A stretch of 12,020 nt of DNA. Origin: Planctomycetota bacterium (GTDB lineage: Bacteria > Planctomycetota > Phycisphaerae > FEN-1346 > JAACEH01). A model generated the notes under the pieces. The model saw only the letters and a program-made list of their open reading frames with translations. It ran no database searches and was not told the origin of the DNA. The position numbers and the translations under genes were made by a program. The stretch covers positions 1 to 12,020 of the forward strand of contig JAFGPY010000446.1 in assembly GCA_016935955.1 (NCBI GenBank), read 5' to 3'. Positions 1-6,372 of this stretch are shown in pieces. Numbering within the stretch: the stretch's first letter is position 1; every line of letters starts with the position of its first letter.

Positions 1-798
1 GACGATCTGCCCGCCGCCCGACACCGTCCCCAGCGTCAGCGATGAAATGTCCCCGCGGTTCACGCCCGTACCCGCGCTGATCGTGCCGCTCACCTCGTCG
101 GCGGTGACGTTGGTGATGGCTCCGCCAGCGGCGGTCTCGACCGTACCGAGGACGTCGTCGGTCACGTTGAGCGTGGTGATCTGGTCGGCGGCAATCTGCC
201 CGGCCACGGCGATGTCGTCGGCGATGTCGACGGTGGTGATGTCGCCCTCGACCGTCAGTGTGCCGGACCAACTGCCGGTGTTCATGCGGAAGGTGTTGAC
301 GTTGCCGTCGACGACGCCCGTGCCGACGGTGATTATCGCGCCGGAGGCGTTGGCCTGCAGAACATCGATGGTCCCGGTTTTGCCGACCGAGGTGTCCATG
401 CCCTGAGTGACGTCCACGCCGAACTCGGCTGTGAAGTTAGCGACGCCGTTGGCCTGGACCTCGGTGATGGTGATGGCGGAAGAATCGAAGTCGGTGCCTT
501 CGTCCAGAACGGTCAGCGTGTCGATGGTGTCGTTGAGGCCGGGGTCTTCGATGCCGTCGATGTCGATGCGGCCAGCGTCGACGTAGATGCGCTGCAGGTC
601 GCCGTCGGCGTCGAGGTACTGGAAGAACTCGCCGGCGGAGACGATGACGCCGAGCACGATGCGTTGCTCGAGCGGCTCGATGCGAAGCTGTCTGGATTGG
701 TCAGACACAGCACCTCTGGCGATCGTTCGGACCAGCATCCCCCTGGACAAGCGGACGACCTGCGCATACGCTTCGCGCGGAGTCGTCCCGCGGACCAT
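1..798 (-). CDS. LEPR-XLL-type repetitive surface protein, N-terminal part (C-terminus outside window)
   Basis: The minus-strand frame is open from an ATG at 798 to the window edge, giving 266 residues of a longer protein. Residues 40-50 read IEPLEQRIVLG, a variant of the LEPR-XLL motif (usually LEPRxLL) found near the N-terminus of very large planctomycete surface or secreted proteins, here with Gln in place of Pro. Before it lies a basic segment of about 39 residues with no clear signal peptide. From about residue 85 the chain is rich in Gly, Thr, Val, Asp and Ile and repeats short units such as GDITTVDIADDIAVAGQI, as expected of a beta-helix or similar passenger. The frame is closed upstream by a TAA about 15 codons before the ATG. 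No good Shine-Dalgarno precedes 798. An internal ATG at 738 directly follows AGGGGG, which is too close to act as an ordinary ribosome site. The LEPR-XLL assignment is by motif; the export role and link to the upstream genes are inference. Confidence 0.8.
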   Translation of the reverse strand, partial: MVRGTTPREAYAQVVRLSRGMLVRTIARGAVSDQSRQLRIEPLEQRIVLGVIVSAGEFFQYLDADGDLQRIYVDAGRIDIDGIEDPGLNDTIDTLTVLDEGTDFDSSAITITEVQANGVANFTAEFGVDVTQGMDTSVGKTGTIDVLQANASGAIITVGTGVVDGNVNTFRMNTGSWSGTLTVEGDITTVDIADDIAVAGQIAADQITTLNVTDDVLGTVETAAGGAITNVTADEVSGTISAGTGVNRGDISSLTLGTVSGGGQIV

Positions 799-957
799 GG
801 TTTTATCGGCGAAATCGTGAATTCCAGTGAGCCCAGGACGTTATGCGACAGGGACTTAAGTCGCTCGTGGAGGCTTCTTGAGGCCCATTTCTCCGACTCA
901 GCCGGCGACAGGGTGACACGGCCGTAAGGTCTTGTTAACGCATCCGTTACACCATTA

Positions 958-975
958 TTAGGGGATTCCCCCTAA
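958..975. repeat. Perfect 7-bp hairpin in the leader of the LEPR-XLL gene
   Basis: TTAGGGG at 958-964 and CCCCTAA at 969-975 are exact reverse complements around a 4-base loop. The hairpin lies 160 bases upstream of the surface-protein start and is followed by no T-run on either strand, so it is not a typical terminator. It could be an operator or a leader structure; function unknown. Confidence 0.5.
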
Positions 976-1005
976 GCCTCGCCCGAAACGGCCTCTTTGC
1001 GGCCC

Positions 1006-1050
1006 TATCAGTATTGTCAACGTGGTCCGGAGCGGCGGGTGATACTGATA
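1006..1050. repeat. 9-bp inverted repeat with 27-bp spacer (TATCAGTAT / ATACTGATA)
   Basis: TATCAGTAT at 1006-1014 and ATACTGATA at 1042-1050 are perfect reverse complements. The arms are much more A/T-rich than their surroundings. The minus-strand TTGACA at 1014-1019 abuts the left arm. A regulator binding two spaced half-sites is possible, but no promoter could be completed here. Confidence 0.4.
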
Positions 1051-1196
1051 ACGGGGCGGACTACGATGGCCTGCGGCGGCGCGAGAAACAGCAAGAGTTG
1101 GGATGACAGTGCAGAAAAAAGTTATTTTTGCCAGCGGGTGTGGGGGCTTCGTGGCCGGAGCGGGCGGCGAAAGGGCCATGGCGCGTTATGTTCCCA

Positions 1197-1300
1197 GCCG
1201 AGCTACACAGGCGATCCTACTCTCCCGGCCGAGGGCGGCCGAGCTACACAGGCGATCCTACTCTCCCGGCCGAGGACGGCCGGGCTACATAGGCGATTCT
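1197..1300. repeat. 41-bp direct tandem repeat, about 2.5 copies, with a GC-rich hairpin core
   Basis: Copies start at 1197, 1238 and 1279 with an exact 41-base period. The first two differ at one position and the third is partial (about 22 bases) with three changes. Each junction contains CGGCCG-N4-CGGCCG. At the second junction this grows to a perfect 8-bp stem, CCCGGCCG AGGA CGGCCGGG (1266-1285). The array ends 19 bases past the stop codon of the minus-strand site-2-protease gene, so in that transcript it would fold just after the coding region. It looks like a dispersed REP-like intergenic element rather than a CRISPR, as there are no variable spacers. Confidence 0.8.
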
Positions 1301-1319
1301 CGTCCTTGGCGGTAGGGGG

Positions 1320-3491
1320 TCAGGAGGAGACCCACTTGAGGAGCAAGTCGAGGCTGAGCTGGTCGCGGACGGTCCGCCAGAGGTAGCCGCCGAGGGAGGT
1401 TCGTCCGAGGTAGATGCGGGCCTTGCCGCTCATGCCGCCGCGAAGGGCTGTCTGGGTGTCGGCGAGCTGGAGTTCGGCGCGGTAGATCTTCTCGGCGGCC
1501 GACCAGCCGGCGGGTCCGGGGCGTACGGCGACATCGCCTTCGTACAGGGTGGTCAGGACGGCCGAGGTGGTGGTGCTGGCGACGAGGCTGCTGTCCCGGA
1601 CGCGTCCCTCGACCGTGCGTCGCGGGTAGGCCCTGACGCGGAGTTCGGCGGGCGCGCCGACAGCGACGCGCTCGGCCTGTTTCTGGTTGAGCTGGAGGGT
1701 GACCTTGAACTGTTCGGGCCTGGCGACCGTGAGCAGGAGCGTGCCCTGCCCCACCCAGGCGCCGTCGAGCCGCTCGAGATCGTCGCTGACGACGATGCCG
1801 GCAACGGGCGCAGTGACGGTCAACTGCTCGACTCGGCGACGGGCATGGTCGGCGAGTTGCTGGAGCTGGTCGAGTTGCGTGCGGAGTTGGCCGACGGTGA
1901 CGAGGTCGCCGGCCGCCTGGGCGCGATCGACGAGAATGCGATGGACGGCGAGGTCGCTCTCGGTGCCGCGCAGCTCGACCTGGAGCCGCTCGTTGGTCAG
2001 CCGCACGAGCGGCGCGCCCTTGGCCACAGGATGGCCGGGACGGACGAGGACCTTGGCGACGAAGCCGGGCTGCTCGGCACGAACGTCGCAAGGCTGGTCG
2101 GGTTCGACGACGCAGGAGCGGCTGAGAGTCTCGGTGAACTCGACGTTGAGCGCCGTGACGACGACGAAGATCAGGACGCAGGTGAGGGCGACGGCGCGTG
2201 CGAATCGCCACGGGCTGCCGGGCTGGCGGACGAGTCGCCCGAGCGCGGCGGCAAGTCGCCAGAGGGGCACGCCGAGTTGCATGGCGAGCGACATGACGAT
2301 GAGCAGGCCGGCCAGGGCCTGAAGGTTGTAGGGCTGGAGCTTGCGGTAGAGCAATCCGAGGATGGCGTAGAGGATGAACCAGCCATAGAGGTAGCCGCCG
2401 ATGCCGTAGAGGAAGACGAGCGTGCGGTGACGGTCGGGGCGATCGAAGTCGGGCACGGGTTCGGCGAACAGAAGGCGGCGCGCGAGGCCGACGAGATAGC
2501 GCCGCGCGCGGACCCGCAGGTTGGGGATCTCGACGGCGTCGCTGAGCAGGTAGTAGCCGTCGTATCGCAGCAGCGGGTTGCCGTTGAACAGGAGCGTCGA
2601 GGCGCTGGCGACGATCATCAGGCTGAAGGCGGCCTGGTGGAGCCAGCCGTCGCGGGTGACGAAGAAGACGCATGCGGCCATGGCGGCCATGACGAGTTCG
2701 ACGGCGATGCCCGCGGCCGTAACGGCGAGACGGCTGCGCCGCGAGGGGAACATCCAGGCGTCCGAGACGTCGCAATAGAGGCACGGCGTGAAGACGATGA
2801 AGACGATGCCCATCTCGGGGACGTGGCCGCCGTAGTGCTTGCAGACGCAGGCGTGGGCGAACTCGTGAATGATCTTGATGGCGACAATGGCGACCAGCAG
2901 CCAGGCCAGACCGCGCGGCGAGAGGAACTCGGCGCGGGGTTCGGCCAGTCGCGGCCATTGCCAGAGGGCCAGCAACAGGGCGACTAGAACGACGGCCGCC
3001 ATGGCGGCAAGGAACCGCGGGCGTCCGAAGAAGCCGACGGCGCGGTGGAGCCGCGCGATGAAGCGGTCGGGGTTCACCAGCGGAATGCGGATGTAGAAGA
3101 TCCGCGAGAAGAGGTCGAGGATCTTCAGGGCGCTGCCGGGCGGCCGCAGGGCGAGCAGACGGTCGAGGTCGCCGTGGCCGCTGAGTCGCAGCATGCCGGC
3201 CAGCGCCAGGCGACGAACGAAGCGGGCGATCTCGTCGGTGGTCAGCGCGGCTTCGGGGTACTGTTGGGCAGCGCGGGTGTGGACGTCGGCCAGGGACCGT
3301 TGCCCGTCGAGCAGCGTGGCGACGAACCATTCCTCGGCGCCGAGCCGGAAGTGGCGGTTGCTGAGGGGGTCCTTGAGGACGTACTCGGTGCGGCCGTCGG
3401 CCTCGCGGCGCGCGACCTCGATGTCGCTGCGCAATGGAGGCAGGCGACTGGTGCGTTGCTGGGAGGATGTGTCGTTTGCGGCGTCGGTCAC
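1320..3491 (-). CDS. PqqD-like / M50 site-2 protease / HlyD adaptor fusion membrane protein
   Basis: This 723-residue protein joins three modules. Residues about 20-105 resemble a PqqD-type winged helix. Residues about 155-450 form a polytopic membrane domain with the site-2-protease zinc motif HEFAH (209-213) and the partner motif NGNPLLRYDG (303-312, Asp311 as third ligand). A conserved-looking FTPCLYCDVSDAW segment (234-246) lies between them. Residues about 455-700 are a HlyD-like barrel-sandwich and coiled-coil domain (GFVAKVLVRPGHPVAKGAPL, then APVAGIVVSDDLERLDGAWV). Family members are annotated as putative peptide zinc metalloprotease/HlyD fusions and sit with HlyD-type partners. I infer a membrane complex that exports or processes a substrate. 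The start is GTG at 3491; an in-frame TAG seven codons upstream closes the frame, and the ribosome site is weak. An arginine-rich overlapping frame is a shadow. The gene lies 119 bases after the GAF-HlyD gene, same strand, probably co-transcribed. Confidence 0.9.
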   Translation of the reverse strand: MTDAANDTSSQQRTSRLPPLRSDIEVARREADGRTEYVLKDPLSNRHFRLGAEEWFVATLLDGQRSLADVHTRAAQQYPEAALTTDEIARFVRRLALAGMLRLSGHGDLDRLLALRPPGSALKILDLFSRIFYIRIPLVNPDRFIARLHRAVGFFGRPRFLAAMAAVVLVALLLALWQWPRLAEPRAEFLSPRGLAWLLVAIVAIKIIHEFAHACVCKHYGGHVPEMGIVFIVFTPCLYCDVSDAWMFPSRRSRLAVTAAGIAVELVMAAMAACVFFVTRDGWLHQAAFSLMIVASASTLLFNGNPLLRYDGYYLLSDAVEIPNLRVRARRYLVGLARRLLFAEPVPDFDRPDRHRTLVFLYGIGGYLYGWFILYAILGLLYRKLQPYNLQALAGLLIVMSLAMQLGVPLWRLAAALGRLVRQPGSPWRFARAVALTCVLIFVVVTALNVEFTETLSRSCVVEPDQPCDVRAEQPGFVAKVLVRPGHPVAKGAPLVRLTNERLQVELRGTESDLAVHRILVDRAQAAGDLVTVGQLRTQLDQLQQLADHARRRVEQLTVTAPVAGIVVSDDLERLDGAWVGQGTLLLTVARPEQFKVTLQLNQKQAERVAVGAPAELRVRAYPRRTVEGRVRDSSLVASTTTSAVLTTLYEGDVAVRPGPAGWSAAEKIYRAELQLADTQTALRGGMSGKARIYLGRTSLGGYLWRTVRDQLSLDLLLKWVSS

Positions 3492-3520
3492 GAGGATGAA
3501 GTTCCGATCCTAATGTCTCA

Positions 3521-3585
3521 CATGGCCACGCAAGCGTGGCCATGCCACCCCTTGCCGATCGATTCGGGCACGGCAGGCCGTGCCC
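3521..3585. repeat. Two perfect GC-rich hairpins between the HlyD-type genes (REP-like)
   Basis: CATGGCCACGC (3521-3531) and GCGTGGCCATG (3534-3544) form an 11-base perfect inverted repeat with two central bases. GGGCACGGC (3566-3574) and GCCGTGCCC (3577-3585) form a 9-base one. They fill the 119-base gap between the GAF-HlyD stop and the site-2-protease start. Neither has a T-run on either strand, so termination is less likely than a REP-like or RNA-stabilising role. Confidence 0.75.
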
Positions 3586-3610
3586 CTACACAGCGTTGCG
3601 GCCGGTGCGC

Positions 3611-5539
3611 CTAGAACAATGCCAGGCGCAGGTAGTCGACGAAGGGGCCGAACAGGGCGCCGAGGGCCGAGCGCTCGGGACCGGCGATCCGGGCGCGGCC
3701 TTCGTATCCGATGCGGAGGTCGGCCTCGGCAGCTTCGGCCGGATCGATCCCGGCCCGCACGAGAAAGACGTTCTTTCCGGCGGTGGTTCTCGCGACCTGC
3801 GAGATATCGTCGGCCGAGGCGATGCGGGCCGCCAAGGCACGGTCGGGCCGCGCGGCAAGAACGAACTCGACCGGCAAGCCTTCGGGCCCCGCGGCGGCGA
3901 TGGCTTTCTGCAATGACGGCAAACTGTGCTCGGGCACCTCGACAGCGACCTCCCAAGCCTCCAGCGCGGCCACGTTGAGGATGGTGTCGCCGCGAGCCAG
4001 GACCCTGCCGACGTTGGATTGCGGCTCGGGGGTGACGACGGAGCCGCCGATCGGGCTGCGCAGCAGGAGGGCGTCGATGCGGGTGCGCAGGTAGGCGACT
4101 TCGCCTGCGGCTTTGTCGGCGCGAATTGAGGCGATCTGGGCGCCCGAGGGATCGCCCTCGGCCTCGCGGCTCTGGGCCTCGGCCTGCCACTTCTCGACGT
4201 CGCGCTGGGCAACGGCCCACTGTGTCTGGAGGGCCGGGTTCTCCAGCCGCACCAGGGGCTGGCCGACCTCGACGCGTTGGCCTTCGGTGACGAGAACTTC
4301 GGCGATGCGTCCTTCCTCGTGGGCCACGACGACGGCACGGTTGACGGGCCAGACGGTGCAGCGTCCCTCGACGTCGGTACGGATGGGAACGACCGCAGCG
4401 GCAATCGCGATAGCGGCCAGGACGACAGCCACGACGAGCCTGCGGTTGCGGCGTTCAGGTCGCAGGGAAGCCAGCAGCCGGGCCGTCCGCCTGAGGGGCA
4501 ACGATTCCTGTTGCCGCAGGCGGTCCAGTGCGGGTCCGACCTGGCGGGCCAACGATTCGAGTGCGGCGAGGTCCTCGTCGGTCGGGTGCCCGTCGGCCGC
4601 AGGATACTCGGCGGCAATGACGGCGGCGACCTGGTCGCGAACCTTCAGGGGCATCATGACGATGAGGTCGTACTTGGAGTTCATGAAATACTGTCGGCAG
4701 ACGCGCGAGGCGTCCTGTCCGGGGTTGGGTCGGCGAAAGGCCCTGGCGTCGCGAGCGACCACGGCGGCGCGGCCCAGGTCCTCGATGGCCTGGACGGTCT
4801 CGCTGCGCCGCTGGACTCGCGGTTGTCCGCTGACGGCCTCGGCGCGGCACTGGCGTCCCTCGCAGACGAGGAGCGTCAGGCGATCGGCGGCAACGAGTTC
4901 GCGGCCCAGGTTGACCAGTTGCACGGCCAGGTCGTTGGACGATTCGGCGGCGCCGATGCGTTCGGTCACCAGCAGGAGATTCTCGAGGCGTTGCCGCTCG
5001 CGGACGACGGATTCGAGGTGCCGCGACTCAAGGTAGCTTTCGGCGTGCTGGGCGACGGCGATGAGGAACTCCATGAATCCGCGGTAGCTCTTGGGGTCGC
5101 GGCCGGGACGCTGCCAGACCTGGACGACGCCGACCACGTGGTCGTCGTGGCGGACGGGCACATAGAAGAAGGGCATCGGCGTGTGGTTGGGGATGCCGGC
5201 GGCGCCCTGGTCGTCCATCCAGTCGGGGCCCATGGGTGCGATGATGAGGCTGCGGCCGTGCTCGGCGACCCAGCGGAGGGCGGCGCGAATGGCGTCGCGC
5301 TGGTTGCTGTTGGCGGCGAAGCGGCTGGAGTCCAGATCGACGTCGGCCACGAGGTTGAAACGTCCCTGGCGTCCGATCCAAACGGCGCCGCCCATGGCGT
5401 CGATGGCCCGGACGGCACGCTGGATGAAGGCGCCGAAGAAGGCTTGCCGCGGGATGTCCGTCGAGGCCAGTTGGGCGATCTCACTGACGAGACGGCGGAT
5501 GGCTTCGGCGGTTTGTCGAACCTGTGCGTCGGTGTCCAC
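3611..5539 (-). CDS. GAF-GAF-transmembrane-HlyD fusion protein
   Basis: From GTG at 5539 the protein has 642 residues. Residues about 25-175 and 185-345 look like two GAF-type sensory domains joined by a helical linker. One membrane segment follows at about 368-386, rich in Val, Ala and Ile after an arginine-rich stop. Then comes a HlyD-like adaptor: AHEEGRIAEVLVTEGQRVEVGQPLVRLENP at about 406-435 in outline, a helical hairpin, and a second half-motif LLLRSPIGGSVVTPE. The predicted topology puts the GAF domains in the cytoplasm and the adaptor outside. Adaptors normally pair with a transporter and an outer-membrane channel; neither is in this window, but the next gene carries a second HlyD domain. 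I chose GTG 5539 because AGGGG lies 6 bases before it; the frame extends to a GTG at 5584 (657 residues) without a ribosome site. It is divergent from the ECF sigma gene. The GAF assignment is by pattern and less certain than HlyD. Confidence 0.88.
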   Translation of the reverse strand: MDTDAQVRQTAEAIRRLVSEIAQLASTDIPRQAFFGAFIQRAVRAIDAMGGAVWIGRQGRFNLVADVDLDSSRFAANSNQRDAIRAALRWVAEHGRSLIIAPMGPDWMDDQGAAGIPNHTPMPFFYVPVRHDDHVVGVVQVWQRPGRDPKSYRGFMEFLIAVAQHAESYLESRHLESVVRERQRLENLLLVTERIGAAESSNDLAVQLVNLGRELVAADRLTLLVCEGRQCRAEAVSGQPRVQRRSETVQAIEDLGRAAVVARDARAFRRPNPGQDASRVCRQYFMNSKYDLIVMMPLKVRDQVAAVIAAEYPAADGHPTDEDLAALESLARQVGPALDRLRQQESLPLRRTARLLASLRPERRNRRLVVAVVLAAIAIAAAVVPIRTDVEGRCTVWPVNRAVVVAHEEGRIAEVLVTEGQRVEVGQPLVRLENPALQTQWAVAQRDVEKWQAEAQSREAEGDPSGAQIASIRADKAAGEVAYLRTRIDALLLRSPIGGSVVTPEPQSNVGRVLARGDTILNVAALEAWEVAVEVPEHSLPSLQKAIAAAGPEGLPVEFVLAARPDRALAARIASADDISQVARTTAGKNVFLVRAGIDPAEAAEADLRIGYEGRARIAGPERSALGALFGPFVDYLRLALF

Positions 5540-5678
5540 AAGCGGCCCCTGAAAATCGGCGCAACTGCCGGGGCCGGCGCGCACGGGGCGCGCACGGCGA
5601 ATGCGGGAGTATTCCTCTTTTCGATTGTATCGACCGCCCCAACACGGGGAATCAAGGAAATCCCCGGTCCGGGCGACC

Positions 5679-5707
5679 TTGACCTGCCCGGAGAAGGTCC
5701 GAATACT
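5679..5707 (+). promoter_or_regulatory. Sigma-70-like promoter of the ECF sigma operon
   Basis: TTGACC (5679-5684) and AATACT (5702-5707) are separated by exactly 17 bases and match the consensus at 5/6 and 4/6. GACCTT and AAGGTC form an inverted repeat across the -35 box. It lies about 100 bases before the sigma-factor start. Confidence 0.5.
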
Positions 5708-5745
5708 GAACTGGGCCCGACCGGCGGCAAGTCTTCCGGAAAGCG

Positions 5746-5771
5746 GGAACCCCGGAGACCGGCCAACCGTT
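5746..5771 (+). promoter_or_regulatory. Candidate ECF-type promoter before the sigma gene (GGAACCC-N14-CCGTT)
   Basis: GGAACCC at 5746-5752 and CCGTT at 5767-5771 resemble ECF promoters of the GGAAC-N16/17-CGTT kind. Transcription would begin near 5779, leaving a leader of about 30 bases before the ATG at 5812 and arguing against the upstream GTG at 5779. The same pair with one extra spacer base occurs at 7175-7201, before the cysteine-rich peptide gene. Autoregulation is typical of ECF sigma factors; that this sigma factor uses this site is inference. Confidence 0.5.
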
Positions 5772-5811
5772 CAGTCCGGTGACGAAGGCCCACGTAAGGG
5801 CGGCAACCGAC

Positions 5812-6372
5812 ATGGCGCAACGCGAGGACTTCGCAGACTTGGCCCTGGTGCATCTCGACAGCGTGTACCGGGCAGCGTACGCGCTGAGCGGCCGCCACGA
5901 CGAGGCGGAAGACCTGTCGCAGACGACCTTCGCCAAGGCGTATGAGAAGTTCGGCCAGTTCGCCGAGGGGACCAACTGTAAGTCATGGCTTCTAAAGATC
6001 TTGCGAAACTCCTGGATAGACGTCCTCCGCGGCCGCAGGATGGCCGGGCCGGACGTGACGCTGACGGACGAGATGGTCGTCGACGACAGCGAACCGGCCG
6101 GGTCGGACTGGTCCGAGGGCCGGGACGTGCTGGAGCAGTTTTCGGACGAAGAGGTGATTTCAGCACTGAAATCGCTGTCGCCCGAGCAGAGGCTGACGCT
6201 GTACCTGGTGGAGGTCGAGCAACTGAGTTGCGAAGAGGCGGCCGAGGTGCTGGGCGTCGCCGTGGGAACGGTCAAGAGTCGGACGGGCCGGGCTCGGTCG
6301 GCGTTGAGGTCGAGACTGGCGAACCGGGCTCGGGAACTGGGCATGACAGGTGAGAACCGATGGACCACCTGA
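5812..6372 (+). CDS. ECF-family RNA polymerase sigma factor
   Basis: The 186-residue protein has the two-domain ECF layout. Region 2 is at about 10-76, with LSGRHDEAEDLSQTTFAKAYEKF and the -10-contacting helix ending in SWLLKILRNSWIDVLRGRR. Region 4 is at about 117-168, with the helix-turn-helix CEEAAEVLGVAVGTVKSRTGRAR. Region 3 is replaced by an acidic linker, as is usual. It directs core polymerase to alternative promoters and should be held by the membrane protein encoded next, whose ATG overlaps its last 13 bases. I chose the ATG at 5812 because AAGGG lies upstream, family members begin near this point, and the candidate ECF promoter at 5746-5771 would start RNA near 5779. The frame also allows GTG at 5779 (197 residues). 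It belongs to the ECF family with certainty, but I cannot assign a numbered ECF group. Confidence 0.95.
   Translation: MAQREDFADLALVHLDSVYRAAYALSGRHDEAEDLSQTTFAKAYEKFGQFAEGTNCKSWLLKILRNSWIDVLRGRRMAGPDVTLTDEMVVDDSEPAGSDWSEGRDVLEQFSDEEVISALKSLSPEQRLTLYLVEVEQLSCEEAAEVLGVAVGTVKSRTGRARSALRSRLANRARELGMTGENRWTT

Larger units (their letters stand above)
799..1319. other. Gene-free spacer upstream of the LEPR-XLL gene
   Basis: No convincing gene lies in these 521 bases. Short open frames on both strands have no ribosome site and no protein-like composition. The stretch holds a hairpin at 958-975, a long-spaced inverted repeat at 1006-1050, an A/T-rich patch near 1115-1130 and the 41-bp tandem repeat at 1197-1300, all listed separately. 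On the minus strand a perfect TTGACA occurs at 1014-1019, but no acceptable -10 hexamer lies 16 to 18 bases beyond it, so I do not call a promoter. The part next to 1319 is the 3' trailer of the site-2-protease gene, and the part next to 799 is the leader of the surface-protein gene. Confidence 0.6.

Noticed and set aside
47..406. 119-residue plus-strand open frame at the left edge
   Set aside because: It is antisense to the repetitive surface protein; its Ser/Thr/Val richness is the complement of the Gly/Thr/Asp repeats.
1014..1019. Promoter from the minus-strand TTGACA
   Set aside because: No -10 hexamer with reasonable match lies 16 to 18 bases downstream.
1197..1300. CRISPR array
   Set aside because: The 41-base unit repeats without unique spacers, so it is a plain tandem repeat.
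1845..2987. 380-residue plus-strand open frame opposite the protease gene
   Set aside because: The composition (Glu, Asp, Gly, Ala) mirrors the antisense of a real gene; no ribosome site or domain.
1285..3543. 752-residue open frame on the minus strand overlapping the protease gene
   Set aside because: It is dominated by Arg, Pro and Ala and has no domain pattern. The overlapping frame at 1320-3491 has clear membrane, protease and HlyD motifs.
4277..5782. 501-residue plus-strand open frame opposite the GAF-HlyD gene
   Set aside because: It is rich in Gly, Asp and Val in the way of an antisense shadow in GC-rich DNA, with no motif; the opposite strand holds a coherent HlyD protein.
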